Shown: positions 50,872-60,432, counted from the first letter of the stretch. The stretch: 64,000 bases of DNA from Promethearchaeota archaeon (GCA_016839765.1 JAEOTP010000016.1:130027-194026); one strand, 5' to 3'. Notes: generated by a model from the letters alone, not told the origin. Translations and numbers: made by a program.

Positions 50872-51660
50872 ATGTCTGATTTAAGCATATTAGAATCAAG
50901 GATGAATTATGGTGCAGTATGGATATTAGCAAAAAGAGAGTTAATGAGTTTTTGGAGAAGTAAATCGAGAATAATATCATCATTGGTACAAAGTTTACTA
51001 TTCTTGTTCGTATTTGGTGCAGGAATTACAGGATCTGTAACTATTGATGGAGTGATAATTGATCCTAGAGCATTCGCAGGTTCAGGTGTCGCTGCAATAG
51101 TTATATTATTTACTGGGATATTCGGTGGTATGTCAGTTTTTCGGGATAAGATGTTTGGTTTCATGAAAGAATTATTAGTGGCACCAGTTAGTCGTAAAAC
51201 ACTTATGTTCGGAAGAACTTTGGGCATAGCTTTACAAACTCTAATGCAAGTAGCAATCGTGATTGGTTTAGGAATAGCAATTGGATATTTTGGGTATGAT
51301 CTTAGTTTAATTTGGCGTTTTATGTTGATTTTACCTATAGCATTATTAGCAAGTATTGGGATTGTTGGGCTAGGATTAATTATAAGTTCCCGACTAAGAG
51401 ACATGCAATCATTTGGGTTAATCCAAACCTTTATAGTCATGCCAATGTTTTGGTTGTCAGGCGCTTTAATTCCATTTCCACCAGAGTTTCAGATTGTAAC
51501 GATGCTAAACCCATTTTCTTATAGTGTGGACTTATTTAGATTTGTTTTACTTGGTGTATCCGTCTTTGAAATTTGGCTTGATATTATTGTTGTAGTTGGT
51601 TTTAGCACAATTCTGATATTGATCGGCGCCCGTTCATTCAATAAAATGGAAGTAAGTTAA
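50872..51660 (+). CDS. ABC-2 family permease (DrrB type)
   Basis: About 262 residues with six hydrophobic segments. Seen: LIKREL-type entry helix (LAKRELMSFWRSKSRII), GMSVFRDKMFGFMKELLVAPVSR, the ABC-2 signature block, and PMFWLSGALIPF then MLNPFSYSVDLFRFVLLG, both typical of DrrB/YadH permeases. ATG 50872 is preferred over GTG 50863. Partner of the preceding ATPase and last gene of the operon. Confidence 0.9.
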   Translation: MSDLSILESRMNYGAVWILAKRELMSFWRSKSRIISSLVQSLLFLFVFGAGITGSVTIDGVIIDPRAFAGSGVAAIVILFTGIFGGMSVFRDKMFGFMKELLVAPVSRKTLMFGRTLGIALQTLMQVAIVIGLGIAIGYFGYDLSLIWRFMLILPIALLASIGIVGLGLIISSRLRDMQSFGLIQTFIVMPMFWLSGALIPFPPEFQIVTMLNPFSYSVDLFRFVLLGVSVFEIWLDIIVVVGFSTILILIGARSFNKMEVS

Positions 51661-51720
51661 TTTTTTTTTCTAATACTTTTTATTTTTAATATATAAACTT
51701 AAGGGGCAAGTTTTTTTTAT
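51661..51720 (+). terminator. Oligo-T terminator at the end of the ABC operon
   Basis: The stop codon of the last permease runs directly into nine T residues, followed by further T runs of 5 and 8 within 60 bases. No strong hairpin. Typical archaeal termination. Confidence 0.5.
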
Positions 51721-51765
51721 ATTTTTAATATCTTAAAATAAGGTTAACAAATTGTATAGAATACT

Positions 51766-52530
51766 ATGCCATTCTTTAATTATAATAACAAAAAAATCTT
51801 TTATCAAATAAAAAAAAAGGATAGTCAAAATGCTTTACTGTTTATTCATGGTTCTGGTAGCACATCAAATATATGGAAAAACCAATTTAATTTAGAAATA
51901 CATTATGATATATTAGCTATTGACTTGCCTTCTCATAATAATTCTGATGTATTTTCTAGGCTTTCTCTCGATTTATATATAGATGTTCTTAAAGAATTCA
52001 TCCAATCGATTAAATACGAGAACTTGATTTTATGTGGACATTCATTAGGTGGTGCAATAACCCAAGCATATTACTTTAAACATCCAAATAAAGTTAAAGC
52101 GTTAATACTTTTTGGAACTGGTGGAAAATTACGAGTAAGCCAATTAATATTAGATTCGCTTAAAAATAATTATGATGAATATTTGAATTCATTGATTTTA
52201 AAGGCTTTTTATAAAAACACTCCAAAGAAAATCATTAAAAATTATAAAAAAGAAACTTCTAAAATAGGTTCGGAGATAACTTATCAAGATTTTAAAATTT
52301 GTGATAATTTTGATACTTTAGATAAGACAAGTACTATTAGCATCCCTTGTTTAATATTATGTGGTGATTCGGATTATTTGACTCCTGTAAAATACTCACA
52401 ATTTTTTCATGAGAAAATAAAAAAATCTAAGTTAGTTATAATTAAAAAAGCAGGTCACATGATTATGCTTGAACAACCAGAGATAGTTAATCAAGCAATT
52501 AAAGTTTTTTTAGATTTTGAATTAAACTGA
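51766..52530 (+). CDS. Alpha/beta-hydrolase
   Basis: 254 residues. Oxyanion-hole motif FIHGSGST (residues about 27-34), nucleophile elbow GHSLGG (serine about residue 96), acid ILCGDSDYLTP (Asp about 201) and catalytic His in AGHMIMLEQPE (about 232). The fold is complete and has no signal peptide. Substrate cannot be predicted: esterase, lactonase or C-C hydrolase. The next gene starts nine bases after its stop. Confidence 0.88.
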   Translation: MPFFNYNNKKIFYQIKKKDSQNALLFIHGSGSTSNIWKNQFNLEIHYDILAIDLPSHNNSDVFSRLSLDLYIDVLKEFIQSIKYENLILCGHSLGGAITQAYYFKHPNKVKALILFGTGGKLRVSQLILDSLKNNYDEYLNSLILKAFYKNTPKKIIKNYKKETSKIGSEITYQDFKICDNFDTLDKTSTISIPCLILCGDSDYLTPVKYSQFFHEKIKKSKLVIIKKAGHMIMLEQPEIVNQAIKVFLDFELN

Positions 52531-52539
52531 ATTTATGTT

Positions 52540-53331
52540 ATGCCAAGAAAATATACTTATGGTCCATATCCATCTAGAAGATTAGGATTATCCCTAGGAG
52601 TAGATATTTTACCTAAACAAAAATTATGTACATTTAATTGCGTATATTGTGAGATTGGGCCAACAATAAGGTTAGTATCACCAGAATACAGAATCAGCTT
52701 ACCTCCTTCTTCTGAATTTAGAAAAGAATTGATAGATATATTAAAATATTTTCCCCATTTAGATTCTATTACTTTTGGATATAATGGAGAACCTACGTTA
52801 AATGAAAATCTATTAGATTTTTATGCCATCACTACTGATGTCAGAGAAACGATGAGGTGGACGGGTGAGAAGCCAAAAATAACGATCTTTACAAATTCTA
52901 GTACTATATATTCTCAAGAGATACGAAATAAATTAATGAAATTTGATGTAGTAGTAGCAAAATTAGATGCTGCCTTAAGCTCAGACTTTCAAAGAACAAA
53001 TCACCCTCATAATGAGATACTGGATATCGACGTGATAATAGATTCACTTGTAAAATTAAAGAATATTATGAAAGAAAATAAATTAGCTATTCAAGTTTTG
53101 ATTTATAATTCTTATAGAAAAGATTTCATATCAAATAACAATGAAAGGAATATAGAAAAGCTAGCTTTAGCTATAAAAAAGATAAATCCCGATATTGTAC
53201 AGATATATTCTATAGCTAGAATTCCAGCACAGTATTTTGTTTATTCTATTGATGATAATAGAAAAAAGGAGATTGTTAAATGTTTTAAAGAAATCATAAA
53301 TAACGATCAAATAAAAATAGAATATTATTAA
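52540..53331 (+). CDS. Radical SAM protein, COG0731-like
   Basis: 263 residues. YGPYPSRRLGLSLGVDIL followed by CTFNCVYCEIG gives the [4Fe-4S] cluster C-x3-C-x2-C, then FGYNGEPTLN, the GGE-like SAM-binding strand. The Y-G-P-x-P-S-R-R-L-G-x-S-L-G-V-x block marks the COG0731 group, which includes tRNA wybutosine (Taw1/TYW1) relatives. This one is short and lacks extra Cys clusters, so a tRNA role is uncertain. Co-directional with the hydrolase upstream. Confidence 0.78.
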   Translation: MPRKYTYGPYPSRRLGLSLGVDILPKQKLCTFNCVYCEIGPTIRLVSPEYRISLPPSSEFRKELIDILKYFPHLDSITFGYNGEPTLNENLLDFYAITTDVRETMRWTGEKPKITIFTNSSTIYSQEIRNKLMKFDVVVAKLDAALSSDFQRTNHPHNEILDIDVIIDSLVKLKNIMKENKLAIQVLIYNSYRKDFISNNNERNIEKLALAIKKINPDIVQIYSIARIPAQYFVYSIDDNRKKEIVKCFKEIINNDQIKIEYY

Positions 53332-53376
53332 ATTAAGTAATATATTATATTTTGTTACCTCATTTTGGTGATTAAA

Positions 53377-54378
53377 GTGGAGAAATATATCGTAGGAGTC
53401 GATATTGGAGGTACGTGGATTAGAGCAGCTATTTCTTCAATGGATTTAAGAGAAGAAAATATTAAAATAAAAACTACAAGAACTCTAAAGGAACATGAAT
53501 ATTCAATTAGTAATTCAGTTATCCTCTTGATTTCGGAGCTATTAGCGGAATATGATATAAGCAATGAAGAAGTAATTGGAATTGGCCTTGCCTCAGCAGG
53601 ACCTGTAGATATGGAAAAGGGGGAGGTCTTTAATAATGCTAATTTAGGATTTAGAGTTATTCCCTTAGTTGAACCACTCCAAGATCGATTTCCTGAAATT
53701 CCAATTTATTTAATTAATGACGGCATTGCTTCAGTTCTAGGAATTCATTACTTTGAAGCCGAAGAGTACGAAAAAGATAATTTAGTATATATTACAATGT
53801 CTACAGGATTTGGTGGCGGGGTAATTTGTAATGGTCATTTATTACTGGGTAAAGAAGGTAATGCTGCCGAAATAGGGCACGCGATTGTGGAGCCACATAG
53901 CGACCATCAATGCAATTGTGGTGCTTATGGATGTTGGGAGGTATTTAGCTCGGGCACAGGTATAAAAAATAGAGCTTTGGAAGCATTAGAAACTAGTACT
54001 CTGAATTCGAAAATATTAATGTTTATGGTTGATAATGACCCTTCTCGAATTACAGCTAAAGAAATTTTCCAAGCTGCCAAGGGAGCAGATAAATTTTCTA
54101 AAAGTATTATTGAAATGAGTTTATATTATAATAAAATTGGAGTGGGGTTAGTTAATAACTTTTATGATTGTAGGTCAATTTATTTTGGGGGAGCCTTAAT
54201 GAAGGATCACGGCTTGATTATACCTTCTCTTGTCGAGCAATTTGAAAAAGATCCGTTACAGTTTACCGTAAATCACCCACCTAATATTAAAGTTACTCGG
54301 TATCTAGATGATATTGGCGTAAGAGGTGCGTTGGTCTTAGTCAAGTACAAATTAGAAGGAAATCCAGTTATTGAGTAG
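53377..54378 (+). CDS. ROK-family sugar kinase
   Basis: About 333 residues. Phosphate-loop GVDIGGTWIRAAI, substrate loop NAAEIGHAIVEPHSDHQCNCGAYGCWEVFSSG with the zinc-binding ROK signature CxCGxxGCxE (here CNCGAYGCWE) and DNGIASVL-type ND motif (NDGIASVLG). It likely phosphorylates glucose or a related hexose with ATP. Start chosen as GTG 53377 because GGTGAT (53367-53372) is four bases ahead; TTG 53365 and GTG 53368 lie inside that site. A phosphohexomutase gene follows after 20 bases. Confidence 0.9.
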   Translation: MEKYIVGVDIGGTWIRAAISSMDLREENIKIKTTRTLKEHEYSISNSVILLISELLAEYDISNEEVIGIGLASAGPVDMEKGEVFNNANLGFRVIPLVEPLQDRFPEIPIYLINDGIASVLGIHYFEAEEYEKDNLVYITMSTGFGGGVICNGHLLLGKEGNAAEIGHAIVEPHSDHQCNCGAYGCWEVFSSGTGIKNRALEALETSTLNSKILMFMVDNDPSRITAKEIFQAAKGADKFSKSIIEMSLYYNKIGVGLVNNFYDCRSIYFGGALMKDHGLIIPSLVEQFEKDPLQFTVNHPPNIKVTRYLDDIGVRGALVLVKYKLEGNPVIE

Positions 54379-54398
54379 AGATATAAAATTTAAAAAAA

Positions 54399-55838
54399 AT
54401 GGAAAATTATAATCTGATTTTCACGTTTAGTGGTATTCGAGGGATTGCTAAAAAAGATTTCAATTTTAATATCGTAAAAAAACTAGGAATAGCATTTGGT
54501 TTATATCTAGAAGCAAAAGATAAAAGATTAATAATAGGTAGAGATACTCGGCCAAGTGGAGAAAATATCGAGAAAGGAGTTATCGAGGGATTGGTTTCAG
54601 TTGGATATGATATTATTAGAGTAGGTATCTGTCCTTCCCCGGTAATTATTCATGCTAAAAATAAATTAAACATTCCAGCGGGAATAATCATTACTGGATC
54701 TCATAATCCTCAAGAATGGAATGGTTTAAAATTACTTTCAGATACAACTTTTTTAGGGAATATAGAACTGGAAGAAATTCATCAAATTATAAATAAAATA
54801 AATTTAGAAAATTATATATCTAAAGCAGATGATCCTTCAGAGAAAATCACCAATATAGACCCAATTCCCCAATACATCAAGCAATTATATAATAACATTG
54901 ATTGCGAGAATATTAGAAATCAAAATAAGTTAAGAGTAGTAATCGATACAGGCGCGGGTGCGGGTAAGTATGTTACTCCCCTAATCCTTAAAGGTCTAGG
55001 TTGTAAAGTGAAAGTAATCAATAATGATTTGCTTATTAATGAAGTATTCCCCAGAGAGATTGAACCAATTGCAAAAAATTTAAGAGATTTAATAATGGAA
55101 GTTTGGCAAGGAAAATATGATGTCGGGTTTGCTCATGACTCAGATGCTGATAGACTTGCTTTAATTGGAGAAAATGGGATTTGTTATCCTGAGGATGTAG
55201 GATTAGCACTTATTACAGATTATTATTTAAAAAATTTCAATCCTGATTATGGAGAGATAATATTTATAACTAATTTAGCTTCTTCTTTAATGTTTGAAGT
55301 TCTAGCAGAAAGGTATAACGCTAAAGTAATAAGAACACCAATAGGAGAAAAGTTCTTAGCCGAAAAGATAGAAAACTTGAGAAATAAATATGAAAAAACT
55401 TCTAAAAACTGCTTGATTTTAGGCGGTGAAGGATCATGTGGAGGTGTAATGCTCCCTCATTTTAATAATACAAGAGATGGAATATTTGCTGCAGCTAAAA
55501 TTATTGAAATATTAGTTCATACCGGAGAAAAAATTTCTAGCTTAATAGCCCAACTTCCAAAGTATTTCTCTCATAGAGCGGTAATTGGGGTTAAAAATAG
55601 GAATATATCTGTGATTATCGATTATGTGAGAAAGGAATTGATAGATGAAGGTGAAAACGTTATGCAAATTAATAATGACTTGAGATTTGGTCAAGATAAG
55701 GATTGGTTTGTATTAATTCATCCATCCAATACCGAACCTATAATTAGAGTTATAAGTGAAGCAAAAACAGATTCTATGGCCAGAATTAATTGTGAAGTCA
55801 CAGCAGAATTAGTTAAATTAGTTTTATTACAATTATAA
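54399..55838 (+). CDS. Phosphohexomutase (PGM/PMM/GlmM family)
   Basis: 479 residues. Active-site serine in TGSHNPQEWNG (serine about residue 99), metal loop DSDADR (about 247-252), sugar-binding GGEGSCGG and phosphate-binding HPSNTEPIIRVISE. It interconverts hexose-6-phosphates and hexose-1-phosphates; substrate (glucose, mannose or glucosamine) is uncertain. With the adjacent ROK kinase it would make sugar-1-phosphate for surface glycans. Confidence 0.93.
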   Translation: MENYNLIFTFSGIRGIAKKDFNFNIVKKLGIAFGLYLEAKDKRLIIGRDTRPSGENIEKGVIEGLVSVGYDIIRVGICPSPVIIHAKNKLNIPAGIIITGSHNPQEWNGLKLLSDTTFLGNIELEEIHQIINKINLENYISKADDPSEKITNIDPIPQYIKQLYNNIDCENIRNQNKLRVVIDTGAGAGKYVTPLILKGLGCKVKVINNDLLINEVFPREIEPIAKNLRDLIMEVWQGKYDVGFAHDSDADRLALIGENGICYPEDVGLALITDYYLKNFNPDYGEIIFITNLASSLMFEVLAERYNAKVIRTPIGEKFLAEKIENLRNKYEKTSKNCLILGGEGSCGGVMLPHFNNTRDGIFAAAKIIEILVHTGEKISSLIAQLPKYFSHRAVIGVKNRNISVIIDYVRKELIDEGENVMQINNDLRFGQDKDWFVLIHPSNTEPIIRVISEAKTDSMARINCEVTAELVKLVLLQL

Positions 55839-55849
55839 TAGATTTTACC

Positions 55850-55920
55850 ATTCTAAATTCGACGAGATCTAGGCTTTTCCCATCTTTTTCCCATTATTCT
55901 TTTACACTAGCATTTAGAAT
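55850..55920. terminator. Inverted repeat between convergent genes
   Basis: ATTCTAAAT (55850-55858) and ATTTAGAAT (55912-55920) form a 9-bp inverted repeat with a 53-base, pyrimidine-rich interior containing two TTTTCCCAT-like copies. It occupies the whole gap between the phosphomutase and uvrC stops, so a shared terminator is plausible. Confidence 0.35.
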
Positions 55921-55925
55921 CTAAT

Positions 55926-57758
55926 TTACCTATTTAATTCTTTTAAAATTATTTCGGCTAACTTTTTTCCTATAATAGGCGATAATTCTTCAAATTTAGC
56001 AGTTTTAATATTATTCACGCTTCCAAAGTGTTTTAGTAGCTTATTTCTAGTTGCAGGTCCCACACCTTTAATATCATCTAGTATTGAACCTGTTATTCTC
56101 TTTTCTCTTTGTTTTTTATGTAATCTTACAGCAAAACGATGGGCTTCATCTCTAATTTGTTGAAATAATTTTAAAATTAGAGAATTATTTGGGAGTACTA
56201 TTGGATGTTTTTTGTTGGGAATATAGATTTCTTCGAGTTTTTTTGCTAAACCAATAATGGGTATTCCCTCAAGTCCTAAACTTTTTAATACAGACACACC
56301 AGCATTTAGTTGACCTTTTCCACCGTCTACTAGGATAAGATCTGGTAATTCAAGATTTTTTTGTAAGAGCATATTATATCTTCTTCTAATAACTTCCTTC
56401 ATCATTGCAACGTCATCAGGAGTTTTTTTGCTCTTAATCTTATAATGACGATAAAATTTTTTATATGATTTTCCATCTAAAAAATAAACCATTGAACCAG
56501 TTGCGTCACTCCCCTCAATATTTGAAATGTCAAAGCCTTCGATGATTTTTGGTGGTTTAGTTAAATTTAATAAAGATTTTACTTCATCCAGAATCGTTTT
56601 AATTAAATCTTCTTCTTTATTTTTAATTGTTTCCATTTGTATCTCTTGTTCAACAATTACTTTAGCGTTTTTTTTAACAATTCTAATTAAACCACATTCT
56701 TTTTCAAAAGGGGTTCTAATTTGAATGTTTTTTTTGAAATCCCTTAATACTGCTAAAAACACGTCAATATTTTTATATCTTTCAGGAATCACTATCGTCT
56801 CTGGTAAATTTTGTTTCATGTCTTGATAAAATTGCTCCATTATTAAAGGAAATATATCTTCTTTTTCAAATATCTTTTCTTTAAGATTAAAACTAAATGA
56901 ACTTTTATTCACAATTTTGCCATCACGAATATAGATAATAACCATGGCAAAATAATTATGATTTTCATCGTTATAATACCCAATTAAGTCTTTATTATCC
57001 TGCGTATTTAATAAAACACTTTGATCAGTTGTAGAGCTATTTATTGCCTGTAATTTATCTCTCCAGAAGGCAGCGATTTCAAAATTTAATTCTTCCGAAG
57101 CTTTGTTCATTTCCTTTTCAATCTTATTTTTAAGCTCAGTGTTTTCTCCTTTAAGAAAAAGTTCAATATTTTTTATTTTTTCTAGATATAATTCTTTATC
57201 GATAGCTCCAATACAAGGACCCGGGCATAATTTCAATTGATAATATAAACATGGGCTTACCCTTTTTCTTACTTTCTTTTTACAGGAACAATACGGAAAA
57301 ATTTTTCTTAAATCTCTTAATATCCGAGTTATTTCTTTTTTATCTGTGTAAGGGCCTAAAAATAAGTTATTTCCCGAATATTTTTCAGGGCCTCTTATAA
57401 TTCTTATTCTCGGAAATTCTTCCGAATAAAAAATCGCAACCCAGGGGTAAGATTTAGAATCTCGCATAATAACATTATATCTGGGTTGATGCTTTTTAAT
57501 CTGAATATTTTCAAGAATATATGCCTCTTTCTCATTTTCAGTAACTATGTATTCAATAGATTTAATTTTTTGAACTAAATCTTTAATTTTTTCTTCATAA
57601 TAAGGGTCGTTGAAGGTTGATTTTGAAAAATATTGATTAACCCTTTTTCGAATATTAGAAGCTTTTCCTATATAAATTATAGAATTATTCTTATCAGTAA
57701 AAAAATATATCCCAGGTTCATTAGGTAAGCTTTTTCTTTGGAGATCTAAATCCTTCAT
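55926..57758 (-). CDS. uvrC: UvrC excinuclease subunit
   Basis: About 610 residues. N-terminal GIY-YIG nuclease (GIYFFTDKNNSIIYIGKA, residues about 15-35), Cys-rich CSCKKKVRKRVSPCLYYQLKLCPGPC, UVR segment (IEKEMNKASEELNFEIAAFWRDKLQAI), the RNase-H-like 5' nuclease (GFDISNIEGSDATGSMVYF, DLILVDGGKGQLNAG with catalytic Asp) and C-terminal helix-hairpin-helix (DIKGVGPATRNKLLKHFG). All domains are intact. ATG 57758 is preferred to TTG 57773. UvrA and UvrB are not in this window. The family is bacterial and found in some mesophilic archaea. Confidence 0.96.
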   Translation of the reverse strand: MKDLDLQRKSLPNEPGIYFFTDKNNSIIYIGKASNIRKRVNQYFSKSTFNDPYYEEKIKDLVQKIKSIEYIVTENEKEAYILENIQIKKHQPRYNVIMRDSKSYPWVAIFYSEEFPRIRIIRGPEKYSGNNLFLGPYTDKKEITRILRDLRKIFPYCSCKKKVRKRVSPCLYYQLKLCPGPCIGAIDKELYLEKIKNIELFLKGENTELKNKIEKEMNKASEELNFEIAAFWRDKLQAINSSTTDQSVLLNTQDNKDLIGYYNDENHNYFAMVIIYIRDGKIVNKSSFSFNLKEKIFEKEDIFPLIMEQFYQDMKQNLPETIVIPERYKNIDVFLAVLRDFKKNIQIRTPFEKECGLIRIVKKNAKVIVEQEIQMETIKNKEEDLIKTILDEVKSLLNLTKPPKIIEGFDISNIEGSDATGSMVYFLDGKSYKKFYRHYKIKSKKTPDDVAMMKEVIRRRYNMLLQKNLELPDLILVDGGKGQLNAGVSVLKSLGLEGIPIIGLAKKLEEIYIPNKKHPIVLPNNSLILKLFQQIRDEAHRFAVRLHKKQREKRITGSILDDIKGVGPATRNKLLKHFGSVNNIKTAKFEELSPIIGKKLAEIILKELNR

Positions 57759-57959
57759 GAAATAATTATACAAATTTAATTCAATAATGTACTTCTGTAT
57801 AGATATTCTATTATACTAAAAAATTTCTATATCAATATAAATATTGATGGAGACTAAATGTTATTTACTATTATTAATTATAGACAGTTATTAAGATAAT
57901 GAAATAAAAATTAGAATTTCTTCGGTAATAGAAGGTATATTTATTAGTTTTTGGGAAAA

Positions 57960-58142
57960 ATGACAACAATTAGAATCTGCCCAAAATGTAAAAAACCGGG
58001 ACTTAAAAATGCTACTAATGTTTCTGGTTGGCTTGCACCAGACATGTATGAATGTACCAAATGTGATTATATTGGATACTTATATTTAGAAGTGGATTCT
58101 GAGGATCTAAAATCACAAAGCGATAATGAAATTGAATTGTGA
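57960..58142 (+). CDS. Small zinc-ribbon protein
   Basis: 60 residues from ATG 57960 (TTG 57951 also in frame). CPKCKKPG and CTKCDYIG give a four-cysteine zinc ribbon, with W-L-A-P-D-M-Y-E before the second pair and an acidic tail EVDSEDLKSQSDNEIEL. Small stand-alone ribbons of this type are common in archaea and poorly understood. 36 bases ahead of the ribose-bisphosphate isomerase gene on the same strand. Confidence 0.72.
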   Translation: MTTIRICPKCKKPGLKNATNVSGWLAPDMYECTKCDYIGYLYLEVDSEDLKSQSDNEIEL

Positions 58143-58178
58143 TTTTATAAAGCTATATTTTTATAAAATTGTTTTTTT

Positions 58179-59153
58179 ATGTTAATTGAAAACCCAAGGT
58201 GTTATGATTTGGAACAATTATTGAAAGATGCTAAAAAAATAAAATCTTTAGAGATTCAAGGAGCAACAAATGTTGCTGTAAATGCTATTAATTTCTTACA
58301 TGATTATGCTCATAGAACTGGTAAAAATTTAAGCATAGATAATTTGATTAACAAGCTTTATGAAGCTAGAGAGATTCTATTTCAAACCAGGGCAACCGAA
58401 CCAGCGATGAGAAATGGACTAAATTATATAATGAATAAATTAGAAAAAGAACGGAAATCACTATCTATGAATAAATTATTAGAAATAATATCGAACTGTA
58501 AAAATGAATATAAAAAAATGCTTGAAAATTCAAAAAGAAAAATCGCAGAAATAGGAGCAAGAAGATTTCCAGAAGTAGAAACTGATGAAGATTTTGTTGT
58601 AATGACTCACTGTCATTCCTCCATAGTAAATGCTATTTTCCTTGAAGCTAAAAAGCAGAATAAAACTAATTTCAAAGTAGTTGCTACTGAAACTCAACCT
58701 CGATTGCAAGGGAGGAAGACTGTGAATAATTTAATTAATGCTGGAATCGAAGTTATTCATGTAGTTGATAGTGCTATGAGATGGGTAGTCCATAATTTGG
58801 ATGTAGATTTAATCATTATAGGAGCAGACTCTATTACGTCTGAAGGAACTATAATAAATAAAATAGGTTCAAGACTATTAGCTTTGGTAGCACATGAGGA
58901 GCATGTACCTTTTTATGTAGCCACACCTTTATTGAAATACAATCCCCAAACATCATTTGGATTATTAGAAAAAATAGAAATGAGAGACCCTAAAGAAGTA
59001 TGGGACGATGCTCCGGATAATTTAAGAATTTTAAATCCTGCTTTTGAGACAGTAAGTAGAAGATATATAGATGGACTTATAAGTGAAGCAGGAATTTTCG
59101 CCCCAAGTCATATTCATAATCATTTTACGAAATTATATCCCGATTTAATTTAA
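58179..59153 (+). CDS. Ribose-1,5-bisphosphate isomerase
   Basis: 324 residues of the eIF2B/MtnA family. RATEPAMRNG (about 69-78), MTHCHSSIV with the catalytic Cys (about 148), ATETQPRLQGRKT, DSAMRWVV and IIGADSITSEGTIINKIGS with the catalytic Asp are the R15P-isomerase blocks. It converts ribose-1,5-bisphosphate to ribulose-1,5-bisphosphate, the RuBisCO substrate, in AMP salvage. The RuBisCO gene lies tail to tail with a gap of one base. eIF2B-like regulatory subunit is the alternative and less likely in this context. Confidence 0.9.
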   Translation: MLIENPRCYDLEQLLKDAKKIKSLEIQGATNVAVNAINFLHDYAHRTGKNLSIDNLINKLYEAREILFQTRATEPAMRNGLNYIMNKLEKERKSLSMNKLLEIISNCKNEYKKMLENSKRKIAEIGARRFPEVETDEDFVVMTHCHSSIVNAIFLEAKKQNKTNFKVVATETQPRLQGRKTVNNLINAGIEVIHVVDSAMRWVVHNLDVDLIIIGADSITSEGTIINKIGSRLLALVAHEEHVPFYVATPLLKYNPQTSFGLLEKIEMRDPKEVWDDAPDNLRILNPAFETVSRRYIDGLISEAGIFAPSHIHNHFTKLYPDLI

Positions 59154-59154
59154 A

Positions 59155-60432
59155 TTACATTACCCATTTTTCAATAGCTTTTTTAAGTTCTATGTGTTTA
59201 TTCGCAAATTCATTTAATCCTATTCCATCTAATGAGGCATCAACAGCTTGACGAATAGCTTTAGCTCCTGAAAATGTACCATTAGGATGACCATGGCACC
59301 CCCCACCAAATTGGAATACCATGTCTTTACCTAAAATTTCAATTAATTCGGGAACATGTAAAGGACTTAATCCTCCTGAAGCAACAGGTAGAGTAGGTTT
59401 AATATTCAGCCATTCTTGGTCCAATAGAGTTTTATTATTACCCAGAACCTTAGACTGTGTTATCACCTTATTCGTTTCAAGTACTTCTTGTTTATCACCT
59501 TCCATTTTTCCAATGATAGTCCCTGTATGTAATTGATCCATCCCAATTAACCTCATTATCTTTGCTAATGCCAACATTGTGATTCCGTGTGTTTTATTGC
59601 GTGTGAATGCTGCGTGCATTGCTCGATGAGCATGGATAACAAGATCTATTTCTTCAATATAATCTCGAATTTCTTGTAATGCAGAAAATCCTACTGTAAA
59701 AACGTCAATCATAACATATTCACCCCCATTATTTTTTACAATAGCTGCTCTCTCTTTCATGACACTTAATTTTGCTGTAATATTTGGCATATAAATTTTC
59801 TTATCTCCAGTCTCCTCTTCAGCCCTACCCTTAAGTTTTAGAGTTTCTTCGATTCTTTTATCAAACTTATTAAACGTCATATTTGTTAAATTTTCATCAT
59901 CTTTTACTATATCTAAACCTCCTAACCAGGCTTCTTGGCAAACTTTTGCATGTTCTTTTTCATTTAATCCAACCTTTGGTTTAACTATAGTCCCTAATAA
60001 TGGTCTTTTCTCGATATTTAGTAATTTTCTAATACCATTAATACCATATTTAGGACCCTTGTACTTATTTACAATATTTTTAGGAAAGGAAATATCTAGT
60101 AATCTTAAATTATTTAAAGTTTTCATACCAAAGATATTTCCAGCAATAGCACTCAAGATTTGAGGTATATTATCTGCTTCAAAAAGATCCTCTATATATG
60201 CAATCTTTATAATTTGGTTATTATTATCAATGGAAAAAGTGGATGGCTTCAAACGATTGGCTATATCAGCAGACATCGTACTGATGTCAGTCCAAGTCCC
60301 AATAGAACTTTCTTTTGCAATTTCTTCACATGTTTTTTCTAGACTATTGCAATCTAAGGCCTTCTCAACAAAATACATTACTATAAGATCTTTATCAGTC
60401 GGTTTATAGTCCAAATTAACATATTCTATCAC
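59155..60432 (-). CDS. rbcL: Form III ribulose-1,5-bisphosphate carboxylase
   Basis: 425 residues. All main catalytic positions are seen: KPKVGL (Lys 151), the carbamylated lysine in GGLDIVKDDE (Lys 177, with Asp 179 and Glu 180), HAHRAMHAA (His 267/269), LHTGTIIGKMEGD (His 302, Lys 309), SGG (352-354) and GGG (376-378). The N-terminus keeps ESSIGTWT. So it is an active carboxylase, not a form IV relative. It turns RuBP from AMP salvage into two 3-phosphoglycerate. Start GTG 60432, with AAGTGAT five bases upstream. Confidence 0.95.
   Translation of the reverse strand: MIEYVNLDYKPTDKDLIVMYFVEKALDCNSLEKTCEEIAKESSIGTWTDISTMSADIANRLKPSTFSIDNNNQIIKIAYIEDLFEADNIPQILSAIAGNIFGMKTLNNLRLLDISFPKNIVNKYKGPKYGINGIRKLLNIEKRPLLGTIVKPKVGLNEKEHAKVCQEAWLGGLDIVKDDENLTNMTFNKFDKRIEETLKLKGRAEEETGDKKIYMPNITAKLSVMKERAAIVKNNGGEYVMIDVFTVGFSALQEIRDYIEEIDLVIHAHRAMHAAFTRNKTHGITMLALAKIMRLIGMDQLHTGTIIGKMEGDKQEVLETNKVITQSKVLGNNKTLLDQEWLNIKPTLPVASGGLSPLHVPELIEILGKDMVFQFGGGCHGHPNGTFSGAKAIRQAVDASLDGIGLNEFANKHIELKKAIEKWVM

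Noticed and set aside
50907-51440. 177-codon minus-strand open frame
   Set aside because: It lies wholly inside the DrrB-type permease gene, has no ribosome-binding site and its protein has no family pattern; a shadow frame.
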